Source of the DNA: Phoenix dactylifera
Taxonomy: Eukaryota > Streptophyta > Magnoliopsida > Arecales > Arecaceae
Assembly (NCBI RefSeq): GCF_009389715.1
Contig: NC_052407.1
Location: forward strand, 5,862,475 to 5,926,474
DNA length: 64,000 bases
Reading direction: 5' to 3'
Shown here: positions 47,329-56,787 of the stretch, piece after piece
Position numbering within the stretch: position 1 is the stretch's first letter
How the letters are laid out: each line of letters opens with the position of its first letter
The notes under the pieces: model-generated
What the model saw: only the letters and a program-made list of their open reading frames with translations
The model's database searches: none
What the model was told of the DNA's origin: nothing
Translations under genes and position numbers: made by a program

Positions 47329-47378
47329 GGCCCCTGCCCAAGGATGACACGCATAAATCGAAAAATGGTCCAAATTTT
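47277..47378 (+). ncRNA. U6: U6 snRNA copy 2, variant or pseudogene
   Basis: Same length and terminator (T7, 47375-47381), but with changes at conserved places: the 5' stem starts GTTTCTTCGGAGAC, the conserved CCCCTGCGCAAGG reads CCCCTGCCCAAGG, and ATCGAGAAATGG reads ATCGAAAAATGG. The USE is also altered. The GCGC to GCCC change lies in the highly conserved U4/U2-pairing region, so this copy is probably not functional. Confidence 0.9.
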
Positions 47379-48051
47379 TTTCCCTTTTTTCTATCATACG
47401 CCTTGTATATGATAAATATATGGTAGGTCATAATTGGGACCACAAATCCTTTCATATATTTGAAGGGAGCCGGAAAAGGTATGCGGTGTGAGAATTTTGC
47501 TGAGATCATCAAATACAAGTAAAACAAAATCATTACATTATTTAAACTTCAAAATTTCATCCATAAATTTAGTCTTCACTGCAAACAATCAATCTAACTA
47601 TGCCAAAAGAATCTCAATAGCCAATAGAGAATATACTTTCACTTCAAAATTAAAATTTTTTGCTTTCTCCCTTTCCAAATCTTTTACTAAATTGTTGTAG
47701 TTAAAATATCCGAGCCTGTCAAAAGCCTCTTCTTGATTCTTTCAGCTCTACATAAACCACACAAAAAAAGTTGCCCTCCCTTTCCCTTTAACCTTCTATA
47801 TAATCCTCACTAAGTAATTTCCCTACCTTTTTAGTATAAAAACATGAGATACACTAACAATAACATGAGATACATCTTCTATTAATCTTTTATTTTTCAC
47901 CATGTCCTTAATATATTTGTTTTACTAAAATTCAATTTTCCATTGCAAGCCTATCTTTTATCTCATCTACCATGACTTGAATGTGGAACCAAAAGGTCCA
48001 AAACCCTTCTCATTCCCTCTAAAACCTTTTCTCTCTTCCATTGGAACAAGC

Positions 48052-48180
<129 letters not shown>

Positions 48181-48382
48181 AATATTTTGTAGTTTTATTA
48201 TATATTATTTTTTTCTCCAATAACTAATAGAAGATCTATCACGCATTTTATTTAAAGTGATAATTAAGCACTAGTTTAGATACTATTTTCTTGCAAGATA
48301 ATATTTTCAATATTATGAACCAAATAGAAATTTGGGCATATTCAAATTGAAATCAACCTCTTAGATAATATATTAAGGAATA

Positions 48383-48425
48383 GTCCCACATCGGTTGACG
48401 GTAGAAACAACTAACCATATATAAT
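48383..48425 (+). promoter_or_regulatory. U6 promoter 3: USE and TATA
   Basis: Perfect GTCCCACATCG (48383-48393) and ATATATAAT (48417-48425), spaced as for Pol III. Confidence 0.92.
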
Positions 48426-48447
48426 AGTTTTCATTCCACCATGTGGT

Positions 48448-48467
48448 GTCTCTTCAGAGACATCTGA

Positions 48468-48499
<32 letters not shown>

Positions 48500-48549
48500 G
48501 GCCCCTGCGCAAGGATGACACGCATAAATCGAGAAATGGTCCAAATTTT
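48448..48549 (+). ncRNA. U6: U6 snRNA copy 3, next to the PPR gene
   Basis: ACAGAGA and AGCATGGCCCCTGCGCAAGG blocks are intact. Differences lie in the 5' part: loop TTCA instead of TTCG, and ACATCTGAT for ACATCCGAT. T10 terminator at 48546-48555. The promoter is perfect. Only 85 bp separate its end from the ATG of the PPR gene on the same strand. Confidence 0.93.
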
Positions 48550-48634
48550 TTTTTTCCCTCATTTTCCATTTTGCACCCTCCAATAGTCCTCCAGTTTCCA
48601 TTACCCATTCCATAGTGGTACAATCTCCGGTGGC

Positions 48635-50155
48635 ATGGCCATCCAAGGAGGAAGAACCAGAACCCTCCTCCTCCCGCTCTCCATCCCAAACGCCACCAAA
48701 ACCTTCCCCCTTTCCTCATCATCACATCCATCCATCACTCCGTCAGTGTCCCATCCACCACTATCCGACGGAGAGGATGAAACGATAATCTCCACGGCGG
48801 TCTCTATCCTAAGGGAGCAGCGATCCAAGAGCCGGTGGAGCTTCCTTAAATCCGTGTACCACCCCGCGGGATTCTCCGCCGCCCAGGCCGCCGAGATCCT
48901 CCGCCGCGTCCGCAACCGCCCCCACCTCGCCCTCCGATTTTTCCTTTGGACCCAGCGCCACTTTCTCTGCCGCCACGACCTCCACTCCCTCGCCGCCGCC
49001 GCCCACGTCCTCGCCCGCGGGCGCCTCCGCCCCGCCGCCCTCTCCCTCCTCCAGTCCGCCATCCGCTCCCATGACCCCTCCTCCGCGGCCGCAGGCGGCG
49101 CCGACACCGGCCGGCCGCCGGAGATCTTCGAAGCGCTAGCGAAAACTTACCGGGCCTTCGACTCCGCCCCCTTCGTGTTCGACCTTTTGATCCGAGCCTA
49201 CCTCCAGGCCAAGAGGCTCGATCGGGCGGTCCAGATCGTCCGGATTCTCCGATCCCGCGGGATCCAACCGGAGATCGGCACCTCCAACTCGCTGATCCGA
49301 TCGGTATCTCGGGCGCGGGGATCGGATGCGGGATTTGAGATCTACGAAGAAATCTTCAAACCCAAGGATGGCAATGGAGTTGCGGTTACGATCAGGGTTT
49401 CTCCCAAAGTTCAGACTTTCAACACCCTTCTTCTCGCGCTCTACCGAGAAGGGAAGTTGGAGAGATCGGAAGAGATCCGAAAAGAGATGGAGATGTTCAA
49501 ATGCGAGCCAAATGTTTTCACTTATAGCATTCTAATGGCGGGGTTCTGCGACGAGGGAAGGATCGAAGAAGCGAGGAAATTGTGGGAAGAAATGGCGGCA
49601 AAAGGAATCAAACCCGACATCATGGCCTTCAACACTTTGATCAGTGGTTACTGTGAGGCGGGAGAGACGGAGAGAGCTGAAGAGCTCTTCCGAGACATGG
49701 TTCTGAGAGAGATCGAACCGTCCGGGAACACTTACGAGCATCTGATCAAGGGTCACTGCTACGCCGGCGAGGTTGATTCGGCTCTCCTTTTGTACAAAGA
49801 TGTGAAGAGGAGGGGCTTCGGAATAGGAGTCTCGGCTGTAGATGAGTTGCTCGGCGTAATGTGTGAGAAGGGGAGGGTGGTGGAAGGCCTGGGAATTTTG
49901 AGGGACGAGATGAGGAGGGAGGAGCTTCGTCCGAGCCGGAAGAGCTACGAATCGTTGATTAGAGGATTCTGTGAAGAAGGGGAGATGGAGGAGGCACTGA
50001 AGCTTCAGGCTGAGATGGCCGGGAAAGGGTTCGAGGTTGATTTGAAGGTTTATACTGCCTTTATCCAGGGGTATGGGAAGCAAGGGGATGTTGAAAAGGT
50101 GATGAGATTGAAGGATGAGATGTTTGAGATGGGTTTACATTTGAAAAAAGATTAG
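48635..50155 (+). CDS. P-class pentatricopeptide repeat protein (At2g15980-like)
   Basis: Intronless gene of 506 codons. The N-terminus is Ser/Arg-rich with few acids at first, plausible as an organelle transit peptide; residues 60-120 (ILREQRSKSRWSFLKSVYHP; LALRFFLWTQRHFLCRHDLH) form the usual PPR N-terminal region. Tandem 35-residue helical pairs follow from about residue 179: FVFDLLIRAYLQ, then VQTFNTLLLALYREGK (258), VFTYSILMAGFCDEGR (293), IMAFNTLISGYCEAGE (328), NTYEHLIKGHCYAGE (363), AVDELLGVMCEKGR (398), KSYESLIRGFCEEGE (434) and KVYTAFIQGYGKQGD (469). No E or DYW domain is present. Such proteins bind organellar RNA. Domain order and wording resemble Arabidopsis At2g15980 as I remember it. 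The 5' part is very GC-rich. ATG choice: first in frame, conserved in unit B. Confidence 0.93.
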   Translation: MAIQGGRTRTLLLPLSIPNATKTFPLSSSSHPSITPSVSHPPLSDGEDETIISTAVSILREQRSKSRWSFLKSVYHPAGFSAAQAAEILRRVRNRPHLALRFFLWTQRHFLCRHDLHSLAAAAHVLARGRLRPAALSLLQSAIRSHDPSSAAAGGADTGRPPEIFEALAKTYRAFDSAPFVFDLLIRAYLQAKRLDRAVQIVRILRSRGIQPEIGTSNSLIRSVSRARGSDAGFEIYEEIFKPKDGNGVAVTIRVSPKVQTFNTLLLALYREGKLERSEEIRKEMEMFKCEPNVFTYSILMAGFCDEGRIEEARKLWEEMAAKGIKPDIMAFNTLISGYCEAGETERAEELFRDMVLREIEPSGNTYEHLIKGHCYAGEVDSALLLYKDVKRRGFGIGVSAVDELLGVMCEKGRVVEGLGILRDEMRREELRPSRKSYESLIRGFCEEGEMEEALKLQAEMAGKGFEVDLKVYTAFIQGYGKQGDVEKVMRLKDEMFEMGLHLKKD

Positions 50156-52370
50156 GCTAACTGCAAACATTATGGAATTCCTTTTGTCCATCCTTCAATG
50201 TGGATGTGATGGAATTCCACAAACTTTTTTAATAGCAAAGCCTGCTGTTAGATGTGATGGAATTCCACAAGTTTTCTTGATTGTTAAGGAGAATTTTTCA
50301 CAACTATTCAATAACAAAGCCTGCTGTTAGATGGGAAGCAATATTGGAGTAGATGAGAAAGTATAGGAGGGAGACAGCATTTCCCACTGAATGTGGATTA
50401 TGGGCAAGCTTTTCAGATAACTGTTACACTAGCAAATGCAACTTCTTGTTCAGAGAAACAGTATAGCCTAAAGAAGGATGGCAGATGTTGGAGTATCAAG
50501 TGGAAGCAGGTTGTAAACTGATTTGCAGAGAATCAGCATGTATGCAGGACCGAATCGATGATCTCCCTATAAATTGATCTAGCAAACAAGTTATTATTAA
50601 TCGAAGTCGTGACGGGCCGTTGTTCTGGGTTTGTGAAATGCTAAAGAGAATCATTTCTTCAGAGTTTGGTTGGCTATTATTGATTGTGGAACCCGGAAGA
50701 TAAATATCAGGTGGGAAATTGGTGGATTTAATAAAGAAATGTTGTAGTGATCACATGTTTGACAAAGGAATAAAGACCTCATAGATTATCTTACATGTTG
50801 AAAGCCTGAGTCAGTTTAAGATCTGCCACCAGCAAAAATTGGAATCTTGACTTGACCATTTAGTCCAATGATCTCATTTTTAATTTTCAAGTTTCGGTCA
50901 AAAATATGTGGTCGCATAGGAAGCCTCAGTAAAATTGTTAGGTACCACTCGGGTTAAGCTCTGCTTTCATGTAGGAGCATTAAGGTAGCTGACATGGATC
51001 ACTCATCTAAGAAAGCATTTTTAAGCCACCTTTGCATTTTTCACATATTTCTTGTAAGTTGGCCATATTGATATTTTTTTATTGTAATGTGTCCACACAC
51101 ATATTGTTTGTATGAATGAATGCAGATATGCGACATTATATATGATAAGCAATTATTAATTTCTATGTGAAACAAATGATAGCAAATCTAGACACTCCAT
51201 TTTGATCTGAATGACTATGGATTAGTCTCCATTCCTCTCTTGAAACATATTGCAAATCATTATAATGGAGCATTTTCTTATAAAATAATAATATCATTTG
51301 CTCTAATTAGCTACCTAGTCCTACGACTAAGCTGTTGATCAATTAGATATGTTTGTTCGGGCTTCTTAAATTGTTGGAGGAGACCAAATGAGATTAAGAT
51401 TATATTTTGCTTTTTTTTTGCTAAGTTATTGCATGTATCTTTAATATATTTTATGTTGCATGAACTAATTCTTGACAATTCTAGCATACAGTTTGATTGT
51501 TGTTAAAGTTGATAAAATCGAACAGGGAATAGTCAAGAAAAAAATGAATTTAGTAAACTATTTGTTAGGATATGATGTAATGATGGAGAGAATAGTTAAG
51601 AAAAAATCATGGAGTTTCCTGCTCTCACAATTTCAAGGATTTTGATTTCTTCCTGACAATTGATATCTAAGGATTATATAATCCTTCTCCTTCCCAAATC
51701 ATCCATCATTGAGAGAATAATACTCAAGGATAATGGATACAAAGCATCCAAATAGGATCAAGCAATGCTACGAGGCACATGGCAATACCTAATTAGTCTG
51801 GTTTTGATATACTGGGATTAGTTCATGAAGCAAGCATCACACTGGCACCGAATCGAGAGGAGAATTAAACCTTTCATGTTGTCGATAGGCACAGCAGAAT
51901 TTTCCATTCTCATTCCTTCTGAATCTTCTGACTGCTTGCTTAAGTTATCCATGGGATTAATCAAATACAAGTGATACAAAGATATGGGAGCTCCCTGCCT
52001 GTGTGCATTTCTTCTTCTCATTCCACCATCTGTCCATCTTATGCATGCCACGGAATTCTGAACCGAGCCATGAGTCTACTCAAAAAGCACAGATTATACT
52101 GAGAATGAACAGCAGTTCTTTCATCTATGGATGCAATATTACCTTTCAAACACAAACCTATATCTGCTCAAACTAGAAGTCGCAGATACAATACAGCTTG
52201 GGAAGTGCCAATCCCTTCATATGGAACTCTTAGAATTTGACCAATAAGATATTTTGCATTTCTTGTGGATTTAACAAACTTCTCTGAAACTTTTGGCAAC
52301 CAACAGAGACAGGTTGATCCCAACAGAACTTCCAAAATATGTATTGCATATCATAGTTCTATTACTGGCT
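50156..52370. other. 3' flank of the PPR gene in unit A
   Basis: The 3' UTR has a short tandem duplication ('tgatggaattccacaa' and 'caaagcctgctgttagatg' twice each, 50199-50334). No further gene: the minus frame at 51818-52051 is broken by a 2-bp indel in the unit B counterpart. Confidence 0.6.
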
Positions 52371-53942
52371 TCGTTTCTAGCATTTTGAAAATCTTTTAGC
52401 ATTTTTGAAGATTCGGACTATCAAGATACAAACCGATGATCTCCTCTAATTAAAGGAAAACTACTAACATGGCTACCTAAGTTCTCGTTTGTTTGGATCC
52501 AAGCCAATTAGAGAATTGAATTCAAATCCAATAAAGCTCGAAGCAATGTTCTATGACCCAATTAAAAAAGTTCAGATATTCAAACTGAAGTCACAAGATT
52601 TAGATTTAATGCCCCCTTAGTTGCCCATAACTGGACATCCGAACTCAAATTGCGTCCATTTTGACCAGAAGTGGAGCTGATCTCACTAGAGTCCATTTTA
52701 GTGAAAAATGGCGCAAAATGGCTTCAACCCAGGGAAAGCGGTCTCACGCTCAACCTCTTTACTCCAAACAAAACCATTCTTAACCTAAAATTGTCCAAAA
52801 TTCAACCTCAATAATATACAAACTCATTACTCAAATGGACCCAATCAATTTACACCTCGCCCGATCTAATTTTTGGCTACCAGACCTAGACCCAAGCCAA
52901 CTAGATAGAATTGCATCTCTTGGCTATCCTTTGTACTCCGATATTCCTAGTGGCCTTGATGATGGATAGATGCTGTTCTTGGGCATCATCATCTTTGCTA
53001 ATGCACTCACTCACTAGATGGTTTCTAAAAAGGATTAGTTTTCCTTGCGGGGAACAACCCCAGGGGATGGTGGAGAACAAAATTCTCTGCATCTTGGCAT
53101 CAACTGTGTGCTCTGAAGAGCATACCGATACAGTAAACTTGGGCCTCCCAAAAGAATACCAACAAACCAACATTCATCTTTATCTGGGTTCCTTCACTAG
53201 GCGAGGCCACTAGCCAAGTACATTAAACTTTTCAGGTGGCTTAGGTGACCTGAGAAAAGAAAAAGTACATTAAACAGTGTGTGTGTTTTTTTTTTAAAAA
53301 AAAATAGATACTTAAGAGCTCCAACAATTTGAATTATGTGTCTAAATCTTAAAAAACAAGTACAAAGAATTGGCCACAGGTTGTGTTTAAGCAGTGCAAT
53401 ATTACCAGTTGAAATATATGGTTAATATATGGTAGGTCATAATTAGGACAGCAAATCCTTTCATATATTTGAAGGGAGCAAGAACTGGTATACCGTGTGA
53501 GAATTTTGTTAAGATCATCAAATACAAGTAAAACAAAATCATTACATAATTTAAACTTTAAAATTTCGTCCACAAATTCAGTGTTCAATACAAAACAACC
53601 AATCTAACTATGCCAAATCGCCAATAGAATCTCAATAGCCAATAAAGAGTATAGTTTCGCTTCGAAATTAGAATTTTTTGTTTTCCCTCTTTCCAAATCT
53701 TTTACCAAATTGCTGTAGTTAAAATATCCGAGCCTCTCCGAAAACTCTTCTTGATTCTTTCATCTCTACATAAACCACAAAAAAAAAAAGATGCACTTCC
53801 TTTCCATTTAAACTTCCATCTAATCCTCAGTCTAAGTAATTTTCGTACCTTTTTTCAATATTCTGAACTAGATAGACATTTGGACATATGCAAACTGAAA
53901 TCAATCTGTGTCTCAGCTAAAGAGATAATATATTAAAGAATA

Positions 53943-53984
53943 GTCCCACATCGGTCGATGTTAGAAATAACCAACTATATATAA
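53943..53984 (+). promoter_or_regulatory. U6 promoter 4: USE and TATA
   Basis: Perfect GTCCCACATCG (53943-53953) and TATATATAA (53976-53984). Confidence 0.93.
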
Positions 53985-54007
53985 TAGTTTTCATTATACT
54001 ATATGGT

Positions 54008-54027
54008 GTCTCTTCGGAGACATCCGA

Positions 54028-54059
<32 letters not shown>

Positions 54060-54109
54060 GGCCCCTGCGCAAGGATGACACGCATAAATCGAGAAATGGT
54101 CCAAATTTT
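54008..54109 (+). ncRNA. U6: U6 snRNA, copy 4
   Basis: Same sequence as copy 1 over the RNA, with a better USE. T9 terminator at 54106-54114. It corresponds by position to copy 1 of unit A. Likely functional. Confidence 0.97.
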
Positions 54110-54737
54110 TTTTTCCCTTCTTTCTATCACACATCTTGTATACGATAAATATATGGTAGGTCATAATTAGGACAACAAATCCTATCATATATTTGAAGGG
54201 AGCCAGAAATGGAATGCGGTGTGAGAATTTTGCTGAGATAATCAAATACAGGTAAAACAAAATCATTACATTATTTAAACTTTAAAATTTCATCCATGAA
54301 TTCAGTCTTCGCTGCAAACAACCAATCTAACTATGCTAATAGAATCTCTAGCCAATAGAGCTTTCTAAATCTTTTGCCAAATTGTTGTAGTTAAAATATC
54401 CGAGCCTCTTATGAGCCTCTTTTTGATTCTTTCAGTTCCACGTAAACTACAAAAAAAAAAAAAAAGATGCCCTTCCTTTCCATTTAGCCTTCCATCTAAT
54501 CCTCACTAAGTAGTTTCCCTACTTTTTGAGTATAAAAACATGAGATACACTAACAATAACATGAGATACATCTTCTATCAATCTTTTATTTTTCACCATG
54601 TCCTTAGTATATTTGTTTTTACTAAAATTCAATTTTCCATTGCAAGCCTATCTTTTATCTCATCTATCATGAATGTGGAACCAAAACCCTTCTCATCCCC
54701 TTCTAAACCCTTCCTCTCTTCCATGGGAACAAGGATA

Positions 54738-54746
54738 CTCTCTCTC

Positions 54747-54797
<51 letters not shown>
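54738..54797. repeat. (CT)n(TA)n microsatellite in the U6 spacer
   Basis: Counterpart of 46913 and 48054, with a much shorter CT part. Confidence 0.95.
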
Positions 54798-54801
<4 letters not shown>

Positions 54802-55013
54802 AATATCTTATAAATTTATTATATATTATTTTTTTCTCCAATAACTAATAGAAGATGGATCATGCATTTTATTTAAAGTAATAATTAAGCACTAGCTTAG
54901 ATACTATTTTCTTGCAAGATGGTATTTTCAATATTATGAACCAACTAGAAATTTGGGCATATTCAAACTGAAATCAACCTCTATTTATCTAAAGAGATAA
55001 TATATAAGGAATA

Positions 55014-55056
55014 GTCCCACATCGGCTGATGTTAGTAATAACCAACTGTATATAAT
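55014..55056 (+). promoter_or_regulatory. U6 promoter 5: USE and TATA
   Basis: Perfect GTCCCACATCG (55014-55024) and GTATATAA at about 55049-55056. Confidence 0.92.
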
Positions 55057-55078
55057 AGTTTTCATTTCATGACATGGT

Positions 55079-55098
55079 GTCTCTTCGGAGACATCCGA

Positions 55099-55130
<32 letters not shown>

Positions 55131-55180
55131 GGCCCCTGCGCAAGGATGACACGCATAAATCGAGAAATGGTCCAAATTTT
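55079..55180 (+). ncRNA. U6: U6 snRNA, copy 5, next to the PPR copy
   Basis: Same RNA sequence as copies 1 and 4. T9 terminator at 55177-55185. It ends 85 bp before the PPR ATG, the same distance as copy 3 in unit A. Likely functional. Confidence 0.97.
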
Positions 55181-55265
55181 TTTTTCCTTATTTTCCATTT
55201 TGCACCCTCTAATATAGTCCTCCAGTTTCCATCACCCATTCCATAGTGGTACAATCTCCGGTGGG

Positions 55266-56787
55266 ATGGCCATCCAAGGAGGAAGAACCAGAACCCTCCT
55301 CCTCCCTCTCTCCATCCCAAACGCCACCAAAACCTTCCCCCTTTCCTCATCATCACATCCATCCATCACTCCGTCAGCGTCCCCTCCACCACCATCCGAC
55401 GGAGAGGATGAAACGATAATCCCCACGGCGGTCTCTATCCTAAGGGAGCAGCGATCCAAGAGCCGGTGGAGCTTCCTTAAATCCGTGTACCAGGCCGCCG
55501 AGATCCTCCGCCGCCCAGGCCGCCGAGATCCTCCGCCGCGTCCGCAACCGCCCCCACCTCGCCCTCCGATTTTTCCTTTGGACCCAGCGCCATTTTCTCT
55601 GCCGCCACGACCTCCACTCCCTCGCCGCCGCCGCCCACGTCCTCGCCCGCGGCCGCCTCCGCCCCGCCGCCCTCTCCCTCCTCCAGTCCGCCATCCGCTC
55701 CCATGACCCCTCCTCCGCGGCCGCAGGCGGCGCCGACACCGGCCGGCCGCCGGAGATCTTCGAAGCGCTAGCGAAAACTTACCGGGCCTTCGACTCCACC
55801 CCCTTCGTGTTCGACCTTTTGATCCGAGCCTACCTCCAGGCCAAGAGGCTCGACCGGGCGGTCCAGATCGTCCGGATTCTCCGATCCCGCGGGATCCAAC
55901 CGGAGATCGGCACCTCCAACTCGCTGATCCGATCGGTATCTCGGGCGCGGGCATCGGATGCGGGATTTGAGATCTACGAAGAAATCTTCAAACCCAAGGA
56001 TGGCAATGGAGTTGCGGTTACGATCAGGGTTTCTCCCAAAGTTCAGACTTTCAACACCCTTCTTCTCGCGCTCTACCGAGAAGGGAAGTTGGAGAGATCG
56101 GAAGAGATCCGAAAAGAGATGGAGATGTTCAAATGCGAGCCAAATGTTTTCACTTATAGCATTCTAATGGCGGGGTTCTGCGACGAGGGAAGGATCGAAG
56201 AAGCGAGGAAATTGTGGGAAGAAATGGCGGCAAAAGGAATCAAACCCGACATCATGGCCTTCAACACTTTGATCAGTGGTTACTGTGAGGCGGGAGAGAC
56301 GGAGAGAGCTGAAGAGCTCTTCCGAGACATGGTTCTGAGAGAGATCGAACCGTCCGGGAACACCTACGAGCCTCTGATCAAGGGTCACTGCTACGCCGGC
56401 GAGGTTGATTCGGCTCTCCTTTTGTACAAAGATATGAAGAGGCGGGGCTTCGGAATAGGGGTCTCGGCTGTAGATGAGTTGCTCGGCGTAATGTGTGAGA
56501 AGGGGAGGGCGGTGGAAGGCCTGGGGATTTTGAGGAACGAGATGAGGAGGGAGGAGCTTCGTCCGAGCCGGAAGCGCTACGAATCGTTGATTAGAGGATT
56601 CTGTGAAGAAGGGGACATGGACGAGGTACTGAAGCTTCAGGCTGAGATGGCCGGGAAAGTGTTCGAGGTTGATTTGAAGGTTTATACTGCCTTTATCCAG
56701 GGGTATGGGAAGCAAGGGGATGTTGAAAAGGTAATGAGATTGAAGGATGAGATGTTTGAGATGGGTTTACATTTGAAAAAAGATTAG
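55266..56787 (+). pseudogene. PPR gene copy, frameshifted near codon 75
   Basis: Nearly identical to 48635-50155. After SRWSFLKSVY the original sequence is replaced by a repeat of the nearby 'aggccgccgagatcctcc' phrase (about 55488-55515), a net gain of one base that shifts the frame into a Pro/Arg-rich reading until a stop at 55706. The original frame stays open further down to the TAG at 56785-56787, keeping all PPR motifs with a few substitutions, but no ATG stands before the repeats (the first in-frame ATG is within the KEMEMF phrase). So the copy is probably non-functional, or makes only a truncated protein without transit peptide. Other differences: EHLIKG to EPLIKG, EEGEMEEALKL to EEGDMDEVLKL. 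Confidence 0.88.

Noticed and set aside
48809-49107. Minus-strand Ala/Gly/Arg-rich frames (and 55232-55954)
   Set aside because: Antisense shadows of the GC-rich PPR N-terminus.
49532-50083. Minus-strand frame of 183 codons (and 56164-56715)
   Set aside because: Antisense shadow of the PPR repeats.
51818-52051. Minus-strand frame of 77 codons in unit A
   Set aside because: The unit B counterpart (58586-58774) has a 2-bp indel that changes the frame; no sign of coding constraint.
55807-56787. 326-codon frame as an intact second PPR gene
   Set aside because: The frame opens at a GTG, not an ATG; the real start is separated from it by a frameshift, so it is called a pseudogene.
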